From Stomorhina lunata (Eukaryota; Arthropoda; Insecta; Diptera; Rhiniidae): a DNA stretch of 64,000 nt. A model generated the notes under the pieces. It was not told the DNA's origin and did no database searches. It saw nothing but the letters and a program-made list of their open reading frames with translations. Location of the stretch: assembly GCA_933228675.1 (NCBI GenBank), contig OW121740.1:160803306-160867305 (forward strand). The letters are read 5' to 3'. Position numbers and translations under genes: made by a program. Below, piece by piece: positions 12,487-25,632 of this stretch; position 1 is the stretch's first letter; each line of letters opens with the position of its first letter.

Positions 12487-15025
12487 TTTCAAAAATTTCT
12501 TATCAAAAAAAAAAATTTCCTATAAAAAAAGGAAATTTTTAAAAAATTTCCAATAAAAAAAGAAATTTATAAAAAATTTCCTATAAAAATAGGAAATTTT
12601 TGAAAAATTTCCTATAAAAATTGGAAATTTTTGAAAAATTTCCTATAAAAATAGGAAATTTTTTGAAAAATTTCCTATAAAAATAGGAAATTTTTGAAAA
12701 ATTTCCTATAAAAATAGGAAATTTTTGAAAAATTTCCTATAAAAATAGGAAATTTTTCAAAAATTTCCTATAAAAATAGGAAATTTTTGAAAAATTTCCT
12801 ATAAAAATAGGAAATTTTTGAAAATTTTCCTATAAAAATAGGAAATTTTTGAAATATTTCCTATAAAAATAGGAAATTTTTGAAATATTTCCTATAAAAA
12901 TGGGAAATTTTTGAAAAATTTCCTATAAAAATAGGAAATTTTTGAAAAATTTCCTTTAAAAATAGGAAATTTTTGAAAAATTTCCTTTAAAAATAGGAAA
13001 TTTTTGAAAAATTTCCTTTAAAAATAGGAAATTTTTGAAAAATTTCCTATAAAAATAGGAAATTTTTGAAAAATTTCCTATAAAATTAGGAAATTTTTGA
13101 AAAATTTCCTATAAAAATAGGAAATTTTTGAAAAATTTCCCATAAAAATAGGAAATTTTTGAAAAATTTCCTATAAAAATAGGAAATTTTTGAAAAATTT
13201 CCTATAAAAATAGGAAATTTTTGAAAAATTTCCTATAAAAATAGGAAATTTTTGAAAAATTTCCTATAAAAATAGGAAATTTTTGAAAAATTTCCTATAA
13301 AAAAAGGAAATTTTTGAAAAATTTCCTATAAAAATAGGAAATTTTTGAAAAATTTCCTATAAAAATAGGAAATTTTTGAAAAATTTCCTAAAAAAATAGG
13401 AAATTTTTGAAAAATTTCCTAAAAAAATAGGAAATTTTTGAAAAATTTCCTAAAAAAATAGGAAATTTTTGAAAAATTTCCTAAAAAAATAGGAAATTTT
13501 TGAAAATTTCCTATAAAAATAGGAAATTTTTAAAAAATTTCCTATAAAAATAGGAAAGTTTTTGAAAAATTTCCTATAAAAATAGGAAATTTTTGAAAAA
13601 TTTCCTATAAAAATAAGAAATGAAATTTTTGAAAAATTTTTTATAAAAATAGAAAATTTTTGAAAAATTTCCAATAAAAATAGGAAATTTTTGAAATTTT
13701 TTTTTTTAAATATGAAATTTTTGAAAAATTTCCTATAAAAATATGAAATTTTTGAAAAATTTCCTCTAAAAATATGAAATTTTTGAAAAATTTCCTCTAA
13801 AAATAGGAAATTTTTTAAAAATTTCCTATAAAAATAGGAAATTTTTAAAGTTTCCTATAAATTGGAAAAAAGGAAATTTTTGAAAAATTTCTGATAAAAA
13901 TAGGAAATTTTTGAAAAGTTTCCTATAAAAATAGGAAATTTTTGAAAAATTTCTTATAAAAATAGGAAATTTTTGAAAAATTTCCTATAAAAATAGGAAA
14001 TTTTTTAAAAATTTCCTATAAAAGTAGGAAATTTTTTAAAAATTTCCTATAAAAATCGGAAATTTTTAAAAAATTTCCTATAAAAATAGGAAATTTTTTA
14101 AAAATTTCCTATAAAAATAGGAAATTTTTTAAAAATTTCCTATAAAAATAGGAAATTTTTTAAAAATTTCCTATAAAAATAAGAAATGAAATTTTTGAAA
14201 AATTTTTTATAAAAATAGAAAATTTTTGAAAAATTTCCAATAAAAATAGGAAATTTTTGAAATTTTTTTTTTTTAAATATGAAATTTTTGAAAAATTTCC
14301 TATAAAAACATGAAATTTTTGAAAAATTTCCTCTAAAAATATGAAATTTTTGAAAAATTTCCTCTAAAAATAGGAAATTTTTTAAAAATTTCCTATAAAA
14401 ATAGGAAATTTTTAAAGTTTCCTATAAATTGGAAAAAAGGAAATTTTTGAAAAATTTCTGATAAAAATAGGAAATTTTTGAAAAGTTTCCTATAAAAATA
14501 GGAAATTTTTGAAAAATTTCTTATAAAAATAGGAAATTTTTGAAAAATTTCCTATAAAAATAGGAAATTTTTTAAAAATTTCCTATAAAAGTAGGAAATT
14601 TTTTAAAAATTTCCTATAAAAATCGGAAATTTTTAAAAAATTTCCTATAAAAATAGGAAATTTTTTAAAAATTTCCTATAAAAATAGGAAATTTTTTAAA
14701 AATTTCCTATAAAAATAGGAAATTTTTTAAAAATTTCCTATAAAAATAGGAAATTTTTTAAAAATTTCCTATAAAAATAGGAAATTTTTTAAAAATTTCC
14801 TATAAAAATAGGAAATTTTTTAAAAATTTCCTATAAAAATAGGAAATTTTTTAAAAATTTCCTATAAAAATAGGAAATTTTTTAAAAATTTCCTATAAAA
14901 ATAGGAAATTTTTTAAAAATTTCCTATAAAAATAGAAAATTTTTGAAAAATTTCCTATAAAAATATTAAATATTTGAAAAATTTCCTATAAAGAAAGGAA
15001 ATTTTTGAAAATTTTTCTATAAATA
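12487..15025. repeat. 31-bp minisatellite array 3, right half
   Basis: Highly regular 31-bp units contain CCTATAAAAATAGGAAA and TTTTTGAAAAATTT. CCTATA recurs, for example, at 13201 and 13232. Each unit holds two short palindromes. Linker subtypes appear in blocks: CTTTAAAAATAGG near 12950-13020, CTAAAAAAATAGG near 13388-13490, and TTTTTTAAAAATTT from 13990 on. This shows successive local amplifications. Confidence 0.96.
13615..14746. repeat. 566-bp higher-order tandem duplication within array 3
   Basis: The irregular landmark AAGAAATGAAATTTTTG occurs at 13615 and again at 14181. The following landmarks repeat in the same order at the same 566-bp offset: a long T-run before AAATATGAAA, TAAATTGGAAAAAAGG, and AAAGTAGGAAA/AAATCGGAAA. 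Only isolated differences are seen, for example AAATATG against AAACATG. About 18 monomers were therefore copied as one block recently. Confidence 0.85.
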
Positions 15026-16335
15026 TGCATGTTTTAACGTGTTTATCACTTTGTTTTAGAATCTATAATACTCAAAGCAATCAAATATGTATGTTGATAT
15101 TTTAAACTTAAAAAATAAAACAATTTTGAAATAAGTCATAAAACAAACATAAAAATTCGTATTTTTTTGGCAAATAAAAAATTCCATACTAAACCTATTT
15201 TATATTTCATTTAAATATTTTATTTAAATGCATTTGAAAATAAAAAGCTTCTCTGGTATTTTTATGACTTTTTCCCTAAAACCATCTTATTATTACTCAG
15301 TCAACTTAATATTTTATAAGAAGTTTTTAGTTTAAAAAACATTTTGTACTCGTTGGTTCCCAATTGGCTTCAATTTCCCTCCTAAACAACTTGGCTGTAA
15401 ATTTTTGTTATTTTTGTACTTAGTTTTCTGTGCTTTTTTATTTTCTTCTTATTCTTTGAGCTAATATTGAATATTGTTAAGGGAAAACTAAGAAGATGAA
15501 AATAGTAATGCTAAACTACAAAATATAATGGCCAATTTGCATTTATATACCTGGATTGTATAAAATATTCATAAACTCATTTAAAGAAAGAAAAAAAGTT
15601 ATATAAAAAAGAAAAATAGGAAAAGAGAAGCTATAGCTTGTGTAGGTTAAAATTAGAGCTTGTAGTAGAAAGACTTGTAGCTGAATTATCAGCACGTATT
15701 GGGAGTTACTAGGATAATCTTTAAGAGTGTGTAGCAAAGAATTAAATATAAATTTAAATTCAAAATGCACTTATACATAAATTTTGTTTAACGTATCTAT
15801 GTGCAAAGGGTGTTCTAAAGAAGAATTCCGAATAAGTGCAGAGTTTAGAAAGAACCCCATTCTCAGGAAGAAAAAAATGTTATGTCAATATGATACCAAA
15901 GCGGCACTATATCAAGTAAAAGTGTAATTTCGGTATCTCGAGAAGCAAATTCAAGAACACAAGAAAGATGTTTCAGGATATTTTCGATTTTAAACCCAAG
16001 TGTATCATATTCTCCAAAAAGTAGCAATAAAGTCTTTAGTGATAGGATTTTCTTCGATAAAATTTATAAAAACTGAATAACATGCTAAAATATTGATGTC
16101 AGATATTTGTATAATGGTTTAATAAATTTCTGCGTTTTGCAATTCAAACTTTATTCGGAACACTCATTACATATATAAATGGCTAGAAATGGAAACGAAA
16201 AAAGTTCCTAAAGCCGGAAGCCGGTAGATTTTAAGGAAACACAAAGAACTTAGCGATATTCAGTGACAAACACTCTAGTGCTATTGCGGCCCAGAAACCA
16301 GAAACAAGCTGCAGAAATATAATTTCGAAAAATGA
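15026..16335. other. Unique AT-rich spacer between arrays 3 and 4
   Basis: No repeat family and no gene is recognised. A 75-codon minus-strand frame (15543-15770) is hydrophobic and serine/tyrosine-rich, but lacks any family signature or supporting splice context, so it is left uncalled. Confidence 0.5.
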
Positions 16336-19065
16336 TTTTTGAAAAAATGTTTCGTTATAAAATTTATTTTTTACCTCAAATTTATACTTAAAAAAATTGT
16401 TTATAGAAAATTTTTCGAAAAAAATTTTTTAAATGAAAATGTTTCAATAGAAAGTTTCACGATAAAAAATTTGTATTCAAAACATTTTTCAATAGAAAAT
16501 TTTTATAAACAAAAATTTTTCGTTGCAAAATTTAATAGCAAATTTTTTTTAAATTTTCGATTAAACCTTTTTCGATAGAAAAATTCTATTCTTATAGAAT
16601 TTTCTACAAAAAGTTTTTGAACAAAAGTTTTTATGTAAAATTATTCTAAAGAAAGTTTATGATTTCTTCTTAGAAAATTCTTGAGAAAAATTTTTTTATA
16701 GAAAATTTTTGATGTAAAATTTTTCTATAGCAAAATTCTCGATAAAAATGTATTAAAAATTTTTGATGGAAGATTTTCAGTTAAAATTTTTTTGATAGAA
16801 AATTCTAATTCAATAGAATTTTTTTTCACAAAAAATTTTCGAAACAAAATTTTTGATATAAAATTCTTCTACAGAAAGTTTTTGATACAATTTTTCTTGA
16901 GTAAAATTTTTGATGCAACATTTTTCTATAAAAATTTTTTAATGTAAAATTTTTCTACAGAATTTTTTTTAAATTATTTTTATTTATTTTTATGTATAAG
17001 TTATAGAAAACTTCTGATGTAAAATTTATAAGAAAATGGTTGCTATAAAATTTTTCTATAGAAATTTTTTATAGAAAATTTTTGATATACAATTTTTCTA
17101 TAGAAAATTCTTGAGTAAAAATTTTTATAAAAAAGTTTAAATTTAAAAAAAATTTTTTTTTATAAAATTTTTCTATAGAAGATTTTTGATGTAAAATTTT
17201 TCTATAGGAAATTTGTGATGTAAAAATTTTCTGTAGAAAATTTTTGATATAAAGTTTTTGTATAAACAATTTTTTAATAAAATTTTTCTATAGAAAATTT
17301 TTAATGTAAAATTTTTTATAGAAAATTTTTAATGTAAAATTTTTTATAGAAAATTTTTGATGTAAAATTTTTTATAGAAAATTTTTGATGTAAAATTGTT
17401 CTATATCAAATGTTTGATGTAAAATTTTTTACAGAAAACTTTTGAGGCAAAATATTTCTAAAGAAAATTTTTGATATTAACTTTTTCTTAAGAAAATTCT
17501 TGAGTAAAATTTTTTATAGAAAATTTTTGATGTAAGATTTTTCATAGAAAACTTTTTTAAAGAAACTTTTTGATGTAAAATTTTCTATAAAAAATTTTGA
17601 TGTAAAATTTTTTATAGATAATTTTTGATGTAATATTTTTCTATAGAATATTTGTTGTGTAAAATTTGTCTAAAGAAAACTTTTGATGTAAAGTTTTTCT
17701 AAAGAAAATTTTGATGCATAATTTTTTTATAGAAAATTTTTGATGCAATATTTTTCTATACAAAATTTATCTATAGAAAATTATTGATGTAAAATTATTC
17801 TATAGAAAATTTTTTATGTAAAATTTTTTTATATAAAATTTTCGTTGTAAAATTTTTCTAGAGAAAATTCTTGAATAAAATTTGTTTTTAGAAAATTTTT
17901 CAATAAAATTTTTCTACAGAAATTTTTTGATGTAAAATTTTTCTATAGAAAATTTTTGATGTAAATATTTCATAGAAAATTTTCTGTAGAAAATTGTTGA
18001 TGTAAAATTTTTTTTTTATAAAACTTTTCTTTAGAAAATTGTTAAAAAAAATTATTTTTGTAAAAAAATTTATAGATATTTTTTGTTCCAAAATTTTTCT
18101 ATAGATAATTTTTATTCCAAAATTTTCTATAGAAAATTTTTGTTGCAAAATTTTATTTTTTAAATTTTCATTGTTCATTTGTTCGATATAAAATTTTTCT
18201 TTTAAAAATTTGGCAATAAAAAATTTTTAATAGAAAATTTTTCAATACAAAATTTGTATAGAACATTTTTGATGTGAAATATTTCTATAAAAAATTGTTC
18301 ATGTAAATCTTTTCTATAGAAAATTGTTAATTTTAAATTTTTATTGAAAAATTTTTCTAAAGATACGAAAATAAAATTTTAGAACGAAAAAATAAATTTT
18401 TTCTACAAAAAATTAAAAGATTTTCGGCAAAACTTTTTCAATAGAAATTTTTTCTCTAGACAATTTTTTTGTGTAAAATTAAAAAAAAAATATTTTGATA
18501 GAAAGTTTCGATTGAAAAATTGTACATTTTGGTATAGAAGATTTTTGATGAAATTTTTTCTACAGAAAATTTTTGCTATAAAATTTCGATACAAGATTTT
18601 TCTATATAAAATTTTTAATACAAATTTTTGCTATAAAAATTTTTGTTACACATCTTTTTATATAAAAAATTTTGAATAAAAATTTTTTCTATAGAAATTT
18701 TCGATATAAAATGAATAAATGTAACAGATTTGGGATCAAATATGGAATACTCTTTCTTTTTGAATAATATTTACATCCCGACAATTTTGTTATTTTTTGA
18801 TAAAATGTTTGATGTAAATTTTTCTACAGGAAATTTTTATACAAATTTTTTCTTTAGAAAATTTTTAATACAAATTTTTGTTTTAGAAAATTTTTGATAC
18901 AATTTTTTTTTTGTAGAAAACTTTTGATACAATTTTTTTTATAAAAATTTTTGACACAAATTTTTTTGATGGAAATTTTTGAATACAAATTTTTTTCTAT
19001 AGAATATTTTTGGTACAAATTTTTGATAAAAATTTGATGTGTAGAAAACTTTTTATACAAACTTC
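16336..19065. repeat. 28-29-bp minisatellite array 4 (GATGTAAAA linker), degenerate
   Basis: Units of about 28-29 bp carry TTTTTCTATAGAAAA and TTTTTGATGTAAAA. The array is strongly diverged, with many indels. Near 18712-18775 it is interrupted by a stub of the 245-bp hammerhead-bearing repeat in reverse orientation (GTAACAGATTTGGGATC). Long open frames on the minus strand are lysine/phenylalanine/isoleucine strings encoded by the repeat and are not genes. Confidence 0.9.
18712..18775 (-). repeat. Stub of the 245-bp dispersed repeat (third copy)
   Basis: The reverse complement reads GATCCCAAATCTGTTACATT, identical over this stretch to the start of the copy at 44028 and nearly identical to the one at 60651. 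The preceding CAAAAAGAAA flank is also shared in modified form. Only the first part of the repeat is present and the ribozyme-like region is missing. Confidence 0.7.
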
Positions 19066-19287
19066 ATCTATTTATTGTAAAAGGGACGCGTTCCATTCAA
19101 AGGAGGAGGAAGATATTTTTTAGATACATTTTTTAAATAATGCACTTACTAAAAGACCCTTTATATGTACGTAAGAAATGTAAGTATGTATTCTATGTAT
19201 GTGTATTAATATCATATATTTTACCCTTTTACTTATTATGCTATCATTTTTAAATTTTTTATAAACTGAAATGCTTCAATTACTTAC

Positions 19288-19421
19288 CGCTTGGTCGTTG
19301 ATGAACCATTGTAAATGCGAAGCTGGATGAGATTTCCCTGATGTACAATTTAAGTTTAATATTTCACCAATTTGATATTGATTATGTTGGCCCTTAATAT
19401 GGGGGCCATCACGCGGTAGAT
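19288..19421 (-). CDS. Beat-family gene, exon encoding start of second Ig-like domain (third supported exon)
   Basis: After TTCTTTTTCTTTCAG the exon enters with two bases that complete a Tyr codon and ends in phase 0 before GTAAGT. It adds 44 full codons beginning LPRDGPHIKGQ and ending HLQWFINDQA. The LPRDGP linker, the cysteine in LNLNCTSGKSHPASH and the tryptophan in LQWF are Beat-family hallmarks just after the first Ig domain. NCT is a possible N-glycosylation site. Beat proteins are secreted or membrane-linked Ig proteins of neurons that bind Side-family receptors in axon guidance; here that role is inferred from family. The next exon would carry the rest of this domain and was not found between here and position 1. 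Confidence 0.92.
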
Positions 19422-20601
19422 CTGAAAGAAAAAGAAATTGTAAATGATATTTATAGTCATTAATATACTTTATGCTAAGATTTTATAAAAAATCCACATT
19501 AATTTTCTTATCTCTTTTAACTCAGTAACAAAAGAAAATTTGCATAATTTTTTTTGCTGGCTAAACTCTGTAAATTCATTTTAATATTTAAAATAATTTC
19601 CCAAAATTTTTCCACGAAATTGGTTTAAGTCAATTTTTTTCGTTCTTGTTTGTTTATTTGTTTGTTTGCCTGACGTGCCTAAATATTATAAAATCCCTAA
19701 GACTTGTCAATTCTTTTTGTTTGTTAGTTTAAAATCTTTTTAGAAAAAACATACTTTCATAGAATAACAAACAATATCGATTACCAACCACACTCTAACA
19801 TTGGTCACATTAATACTTTCAACATTTTTTTTTCGTTTTTTATTATTGTTCGGTCCATTCGTTATCCCTCTGGCTTAATGTTATTCAATGGTCAATATTT
19901 TTTCTTTTATCAAAAGCTTAACTTTCAAATAATTTTCCTGCTTTAAATTTAATCTAAGTAAAATCGCTTGTGCATAAAACTGATAGAAGCAGATACAGAA
20001 ACTGCAAAAAACACCAGCAAACTTAAAAACGTGATTTGAATTTAAGCTTTTTGTTTTCAAAGGAGTATTACGGGTTGTTATGGCTGTCGAAAACTCAGTA
20101 ATCCATAAATAGCATTAAAAGTGATTAGTTTTGCCATACAACACAGACTTTCAAACAAACAAACAAACTAAAAAATCATGATAAAATTTTAGGATCAAAG
20201 AGTTCTACATGCTGTTGAGTTAGATACATTTACATATATTCTATACATACCCATACATATGTATGTATGCACAATTTACTTTTATACCCATAAACAAAGG
20301 GCATGAATTAATCCTTAAATTCACTTCATTTGAAGTTTTGTTGAATATATTTATTTTCTATTACAAAAAGCAAGCGAATTCTACCCGATAGTTTGAAAAG
20401 GGTAAATGGCAAAACTAAAATGCTTATGTAAAATTTAAAGGAAAAAAATTTATTAAGCTAGATAGGATCTTGGAAAATATTCGTATCAAATTTTACTCCC
20501 TAGCTCTTTCGTTTTTACACTATCGCGTTAAAATGCGTTTTAAGCGGACAGACATATATATACAGACATACAGGCACACAGACAGAAAAACAGGTACACA
20601 G
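19422..20601. other. Intron of the Beat-family gene, unique part
   Basis: This is the 3' part of the 4746-bp intron between the exons at 24168 and 19288, read on the minus strand. It is T/A-rich with no other exon visible. From about 20280 (TTTTATACCC) to the microsatellite the sequence loosely resembles a decayed mini-me/DINE-1-type element: ACTATCGCG and AAGCGGACAGAC parallel blocks of element B. Confidence 0.6.
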
Positions 20602-20740
<139 letters not shown>

Positions 20741-20759
20741 GATATAAATTTTTGTATTG

Positions 20760-23700
20760 AAAAAAAAAAATTTTGATAAAAATATTTTCTATAGAAAATT
20801 TTTGATAAAAATATTTTCTATAGAAAATTTTTGATAAAAATATTTTCTATAGAAAATATTTTTGCTAAAATTGATAAAAATATTTTCTATAGAAAATTTT
20901 TGATAAAAATATTTTCTATAGAAAATATTTGATAAAAACATTTTCTATAGAAAATTTTTGATAACAATAGAAAATTTTATAGAAAATTTTTGATAACAAT
21001 AGTTTCTATAGAAAATTTTTGATAAAAATATTTTCTATAACAAATTTTTTAAAAAATATTTTCTATAAAAAATTTTTTAAAAAAATATTTTCTATAGAAA
21101 ATTTTTGATAAAAATATTTTCTATAGAAATTTTTTTAAAAAATATTTTCTATAGAAAATTTTTGATAAAAATATTTCCTATAGAAAATTTTTGATAAAAA
21201 AATATTTTCTATAGAAAATTTTTGATAAAAATATTTTTTATAGAAAATTTTTGATAAAAATATTTTCTATAGAAAATTTTTGATAAAAATATTTTCTATA
21301 GAAAATTTTTGATAAAAATATTTTCTATAGAAAATTTTTGATAAAAATATTTTTTATAGAAAATTTTTGATAAAAATATTTTCTATAGAAAATTTTTGAT
21401 AAAAATATTTTCTATAGAAAATTTTTGATAAAAATATTTTCTATAGAAAATTTTTTATAAAAATAAAAAATTTAGATAAAAAGCTTTTTATCAAATATTT
21501 TCTATAGAAAATTTTTTATAAAAATATTTTTCTATAGAAAATTTTTGATAAAATATTTTCTATAGAAAATTTTTGATTAAAATATTTTCTATAGAAAATT
21601 TTTGATAAAAATATTTTCTATAGAAAATTTTTGATAAAAATATTTTCTATAGAAAATTTTTGATAAAAATATTTTTTATAGAAAATTTTTGATACAAATA
21701 TTTTCTATAGAAAACTTTGATGAAAATATTTTCTATAGAAAATTTTTAATAAAAATATTTTCTATAGAAAATGTTTGATAAAAATAATCGGTATAGAAAA
21801 TTTTTGACAAAAATATTTTCGTTAGAAAATTTTTGATAAAAATATTTTCTATAGAAAATTTTTGATAAAATATTTTCTATAGAAAATTTTTGATAAAAAT
21901 ATTTCCTATAGAATATTTTTGATAAAAATATTTTCTATAGAAAATTTTTGATAAAAATATTTTCTATAGAATATTTTTGATAAAAATATTTTCTATAGAA
22001 AATTTTTGATAAAAATATTTTCTACATAAAATTTTTGATAAAAATATTTTCTATAGAAAATTTTTGATAAAAATATTTTCTATAGAAAATTTTTGATAAA
22101 AATATTTTCTATAGAAAATTTTTGATAAAAATATTTTCTATAGAAAATTTTTGATAAAAATATTTTCTATAGAAAATTTTTGATAAAAATATTTTCTATA
22201 GAAAATTTTTGATAAAAATATTTTCTATAGAAAATTTTTGATAAAAATATTTTCTAAAGAAAATTTTTGATAAAATTATTTTCTATAAAAAATTTTTGAT
22301 AAAAATATTTTCTATAGAAAATTTTTGATAAAAATATTTTCTATAGAAAATTTTTGATAAAAATATTTTCTATAGAAAATTTTTGATAAAAATATTTTCT
22401 ATAGAAAATTTTTGATAAAAATATTTTCTATAGAAAATTTTTGATAAAAATATTTTCTATAGAAAATTTTTGATAAAAATATTTTCTATAGAAAATTTTT
22501 GATAAAAATATTTTCTATAGAAAATTTTTGATAAAAATATTTTCTATAGAAAATTTTTGATAAAAATATTTTCTATAGAAAATTTTTGATAAAAATATTT
22601 TCTATAGAAAATTTTTGATAAAAATATTTTCTATAGAAAATTTTTGATAAAAATATTTTCTATAGAAAATTTTTGATAAAAATACTTTGTATTGAAAATT
22701 TCTGATAAAAATATTTTCTATAGAAAATTTTTGATAAAATTATTTTCCATAGAAAATTTTGAATAAAAATATTTTCTATAGAAAATTTTTGGTAAAAAAT
22801 TATTTTCAATAGAAAGTTTTTGATAAAAATATTTTCTATCGAAAATTTTTGATAAAAATATTTTCTATAGAAAATTTTTGATAAAAAAATATTTTCTATA
22901 GAAAATTTTTGATAAAAATATTTTCTATAGAAAATTTTTGATAAAAATATTTTCTATAGGAAATTTTTGATAAAAATATTTTCTATAGAAAATTTTTGAT
23001 AAAAATATTTTCTATAGAAAATTTTTGATAAAAATATTTTCTATAGAAAATTTTTGATAAAAATATTTTCTATAGAAAATTTTTGATAAAAATATTTTCT
23101 ATAGAAAATTTTTGATAAAAATATTTTCTATAGAAAATTTTTGATAAAATATTTTCTATAGAAAATTTTTGATAAAAATATTTTCTATAGAAAATTTTTA
23201 ATAAAAATATTTTCTATAGAAAAAAATTACAAAAATTTTAAAATTAATTTCTTTCAAAAATTTTTTCTATAGAAAATTTTTCATAAAAATTTTTTCTATC
23301 ACAAATTTTTTTTCTATAGAAAAGTTTTGATAAAAATTTTATTTCTGTAGATAGACAGACAGAAAGTTTTGGATATAAAATTTATGATTTAAAATGTTTC
23401 AATAGACAATTTTCAAAGTAATTTTTTTTTTAATTTTTGTGAGAAAATTTCTAATGAAAATTTTTTATATCGAAAATTTTCGATACAAATTTTTTCTATA
23501 GAAAATTTTTGATAAAATTTTTTTCTATAGAAAATTTTTGAGACAAATATTTTCTATAAAAAATTTTTGATAATATTTTTTTCTACTGAAACTATTAGAT
23601 CAACATTTTTTTACAAAAATTTTTAATATCTTTTTTTTTATAAAAATTTTTGATAGAATTTTTTGGTACAAAATTTTTCTATCAAAAATTTTTGATACAA

Positions 23701-24075
23701 TTTTTTTCTATAGAAAATTTTTGATGCAAGTTTCTTCTATAGAAAATTTTTGACACAAATTTTTTCTATAGAAAATTTTTGATACAAATTTTTTCTATAG
23801 AAAATTTTTTGATAAAAATTTTGTCTATTAAAAATTTTTGATAGAATTTTTTCTATAGAAAGTTTTTGAGACAAATTTTTGATAATAATTTTTTTCTACA
23901 GAAAAGATTAGATAACATTTTTTTATAGAAAAGTTTCAGTAAAATTTTTTTCTGTAGAAAATTTTTGGGACAAATTTTTGATAATATTTTTTTGTACAGA
24001 AAATATTAGATAAAATTTTTGATAATATTTTTTTTTCTATCAAAAATGTTCGATAAAAATTTTTTATATCGAAAA
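20760..24075. repeat. 29-bp minisatellite array 5 (GATAAAAATA linker), inside a Beat intron
   Basis: Units are GATAAAAATATTTTCTATAG plus AAAATTTTT, 29 bp. They are extremely homogeneous at about 22030-22680 and 22970-23210. They become degenerate after about 23220, with TTTTTTTCTATAG variants and scattered GATACAAAT linkers. The array fills about 70 % of the intron between two coding exons of the same gene, so it must be transcribed in the pre-mRNA whenever the gene is on. Confidence 0.96.
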
Positions 24076-24167
24076 TATTATACCGTATATTTTACTTTAT
24101 TTTCACTATATTCATAAAACAATCAAAAAATCTTAGTTTAGGTAAAAACTCATCTGTTGATACTTAC

Positions 24168-24303
24168 ATACAATATCCATTCGTCCTTCACCTTGAACAG
24201 ATGAAAAATTTGGAGCTTCAGCTGATACCTCACAACGATATAATCCTGTTGAATTTATGGTAAGACCTCGCAGCAAAACTCTACTGCTATCAGAATGTTC
24301 CTC
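24168..24303 (-). CDS. Beat-family gene, exon closing the first Ig-like domain (second supported exon)
   Basis: The acceptor is GGCTCTTGTAG and the donor is T|GTAAGT. The exon holds 45 codons in phase 0 plus one base, which pairs exactly with the two leading bases of the 19288 exon. It begins EEHSDSSRVLLRGL and contains LTINSTGLYRCEVSAEAP, where YRC is the F-strand cysteine motif of an Ig domain, then NFSSVQGEGRMDIV. The CEVSAEAP block followed by a GRMDIV strand is strongly diagnostic of Beat proteins. NST and NFS are possible N-glycosylation sites. No frameshift or stop is present. The preceding exon ends GVKVI in phase 0, so the joined protein reads continuously through the junction. Confidence 0.95.
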
Positions 24304-25632
24304 CTACAAGAGCCAAAAGAAAAATGATAAATGAAAAAATATGAATTTAAAAGGAATTTGTAAGGTGTTGCAAAGAGATTAGAAATAATTTGTAACATCG
24401 TTTTTTTTTAATAAAACTTAAGCTTGTCTAAAGCCAGAAAAGGTATTAAGTTATATTGCAAACTAAAGGATGCTTAACAAAAGTGTTAAGTTAAGCATAA
24501 GGATAAAGGTTTCTGTATTAAAAGAATGTAAATATTAAAAATTTTAAAATTTTTGTTTAACTTCTAAATGAAAATTTAGAATTAGAAATCTAAATGTGTT
24601 TTATCTATTTATTTTCAACCATTAACTGTCTATTATAAATTTTAATTTGGTACTTGACTGCCAATTTAAACACCCATAAAATATTTCTGTTCCCTTTTTA
24701 TTGAAATTTGAAAAGATAAAAGTGTTTGTTTAGTATTCCTTTAAATCTGACCCCTTTTTTACTTTCTACTTGGCTTTCTTTCCACTTCTTTCTTTTCGTA
24801 ACTTTGTTTGATTTTGCTGAAATTGCTCACAGGTAAATTTAGTATTAATAAAAACTGTTTATTACCCATAAATCTTCTATAAGTTTATTTGATGGCAAAC
24901 ATAATTATCGTCAAATTTCCCCCCTCAGCAAATATTCGACACTTAAAAGTTATTAGATAAATATGCAGAACCACTTAAAATCAAAATGGTTGTCAGTAAA
25001 AAAAACTTTATACCTTTATCTTGGAAAATTTTTGAAACATGATGGAAAATTTGTATTTGCTTAATGTTTTCAATGTAGGGAAGCGCCATTTGGTTTAAGT
25101 TAGTCTTAGTATTGCTATTACTTTTAGCACCAGTAGTAGCTTATCACTACTACTACAGTACAAGTGTCGGATTGTTTTTTAGCATCTTAGCTGTTTTCAT
25201 GTAACATGTCACTGTCAAAAGCTATCAGTCAAAAATACATCACCTTAAACTATTTTTTATGTGTTGTGGTCCCCAAATTACAACATTTTTTTTTCCAATA
25301 GTTATGTGGGATTTTTTAAAACCTTCCTACTGAAACAAGGGGTACGATTCTATTTTTAGACTCATTGAAAGGGACCTACGTTTTAACTCCGGCTCCGAAC
25401 GAGAAGTTTTACATAGCCTAATACTCAATAACCAGTGGTTAGCTGAGTTATGAGGTGAACCGCCGCTTTTTTTGAAAATTTATTTTTTCAAGTGAGTCTG
25501 GCCAGGGATCAAACTTGGGCCTCTGGTATGCTAGGCGCATAACTAACCTGCTATACACGGCGGTTCACAAAATCGAGTTCTTGGTCGATTAGTGCTTTAT
25601 AAAGGTAAGTACATCATTCAGTGAAACAAATT
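24304..25632. other. Beat intron, unique AT-rich part
   Basis: This is the 3' part of the 4083-bp intron between the exons at 28387 and 24168. No further exon or RNA gene is seen. Around 25380-25570 the sequence is less AT-rich (CCGGCTCCGAACGAG, CTGGCCAGGGATC), but both strands contain stops and no domain is recognisable. Confidence 0.55.

Noticed and set aside
13450..18594. Lys/Phe/Ile/Asn-rich frames across arrays 3 and 4
   Set aside because: Repeat units whose length is not always a multiple of three happen to stay open. The peptides are simple repeats of the satellite.
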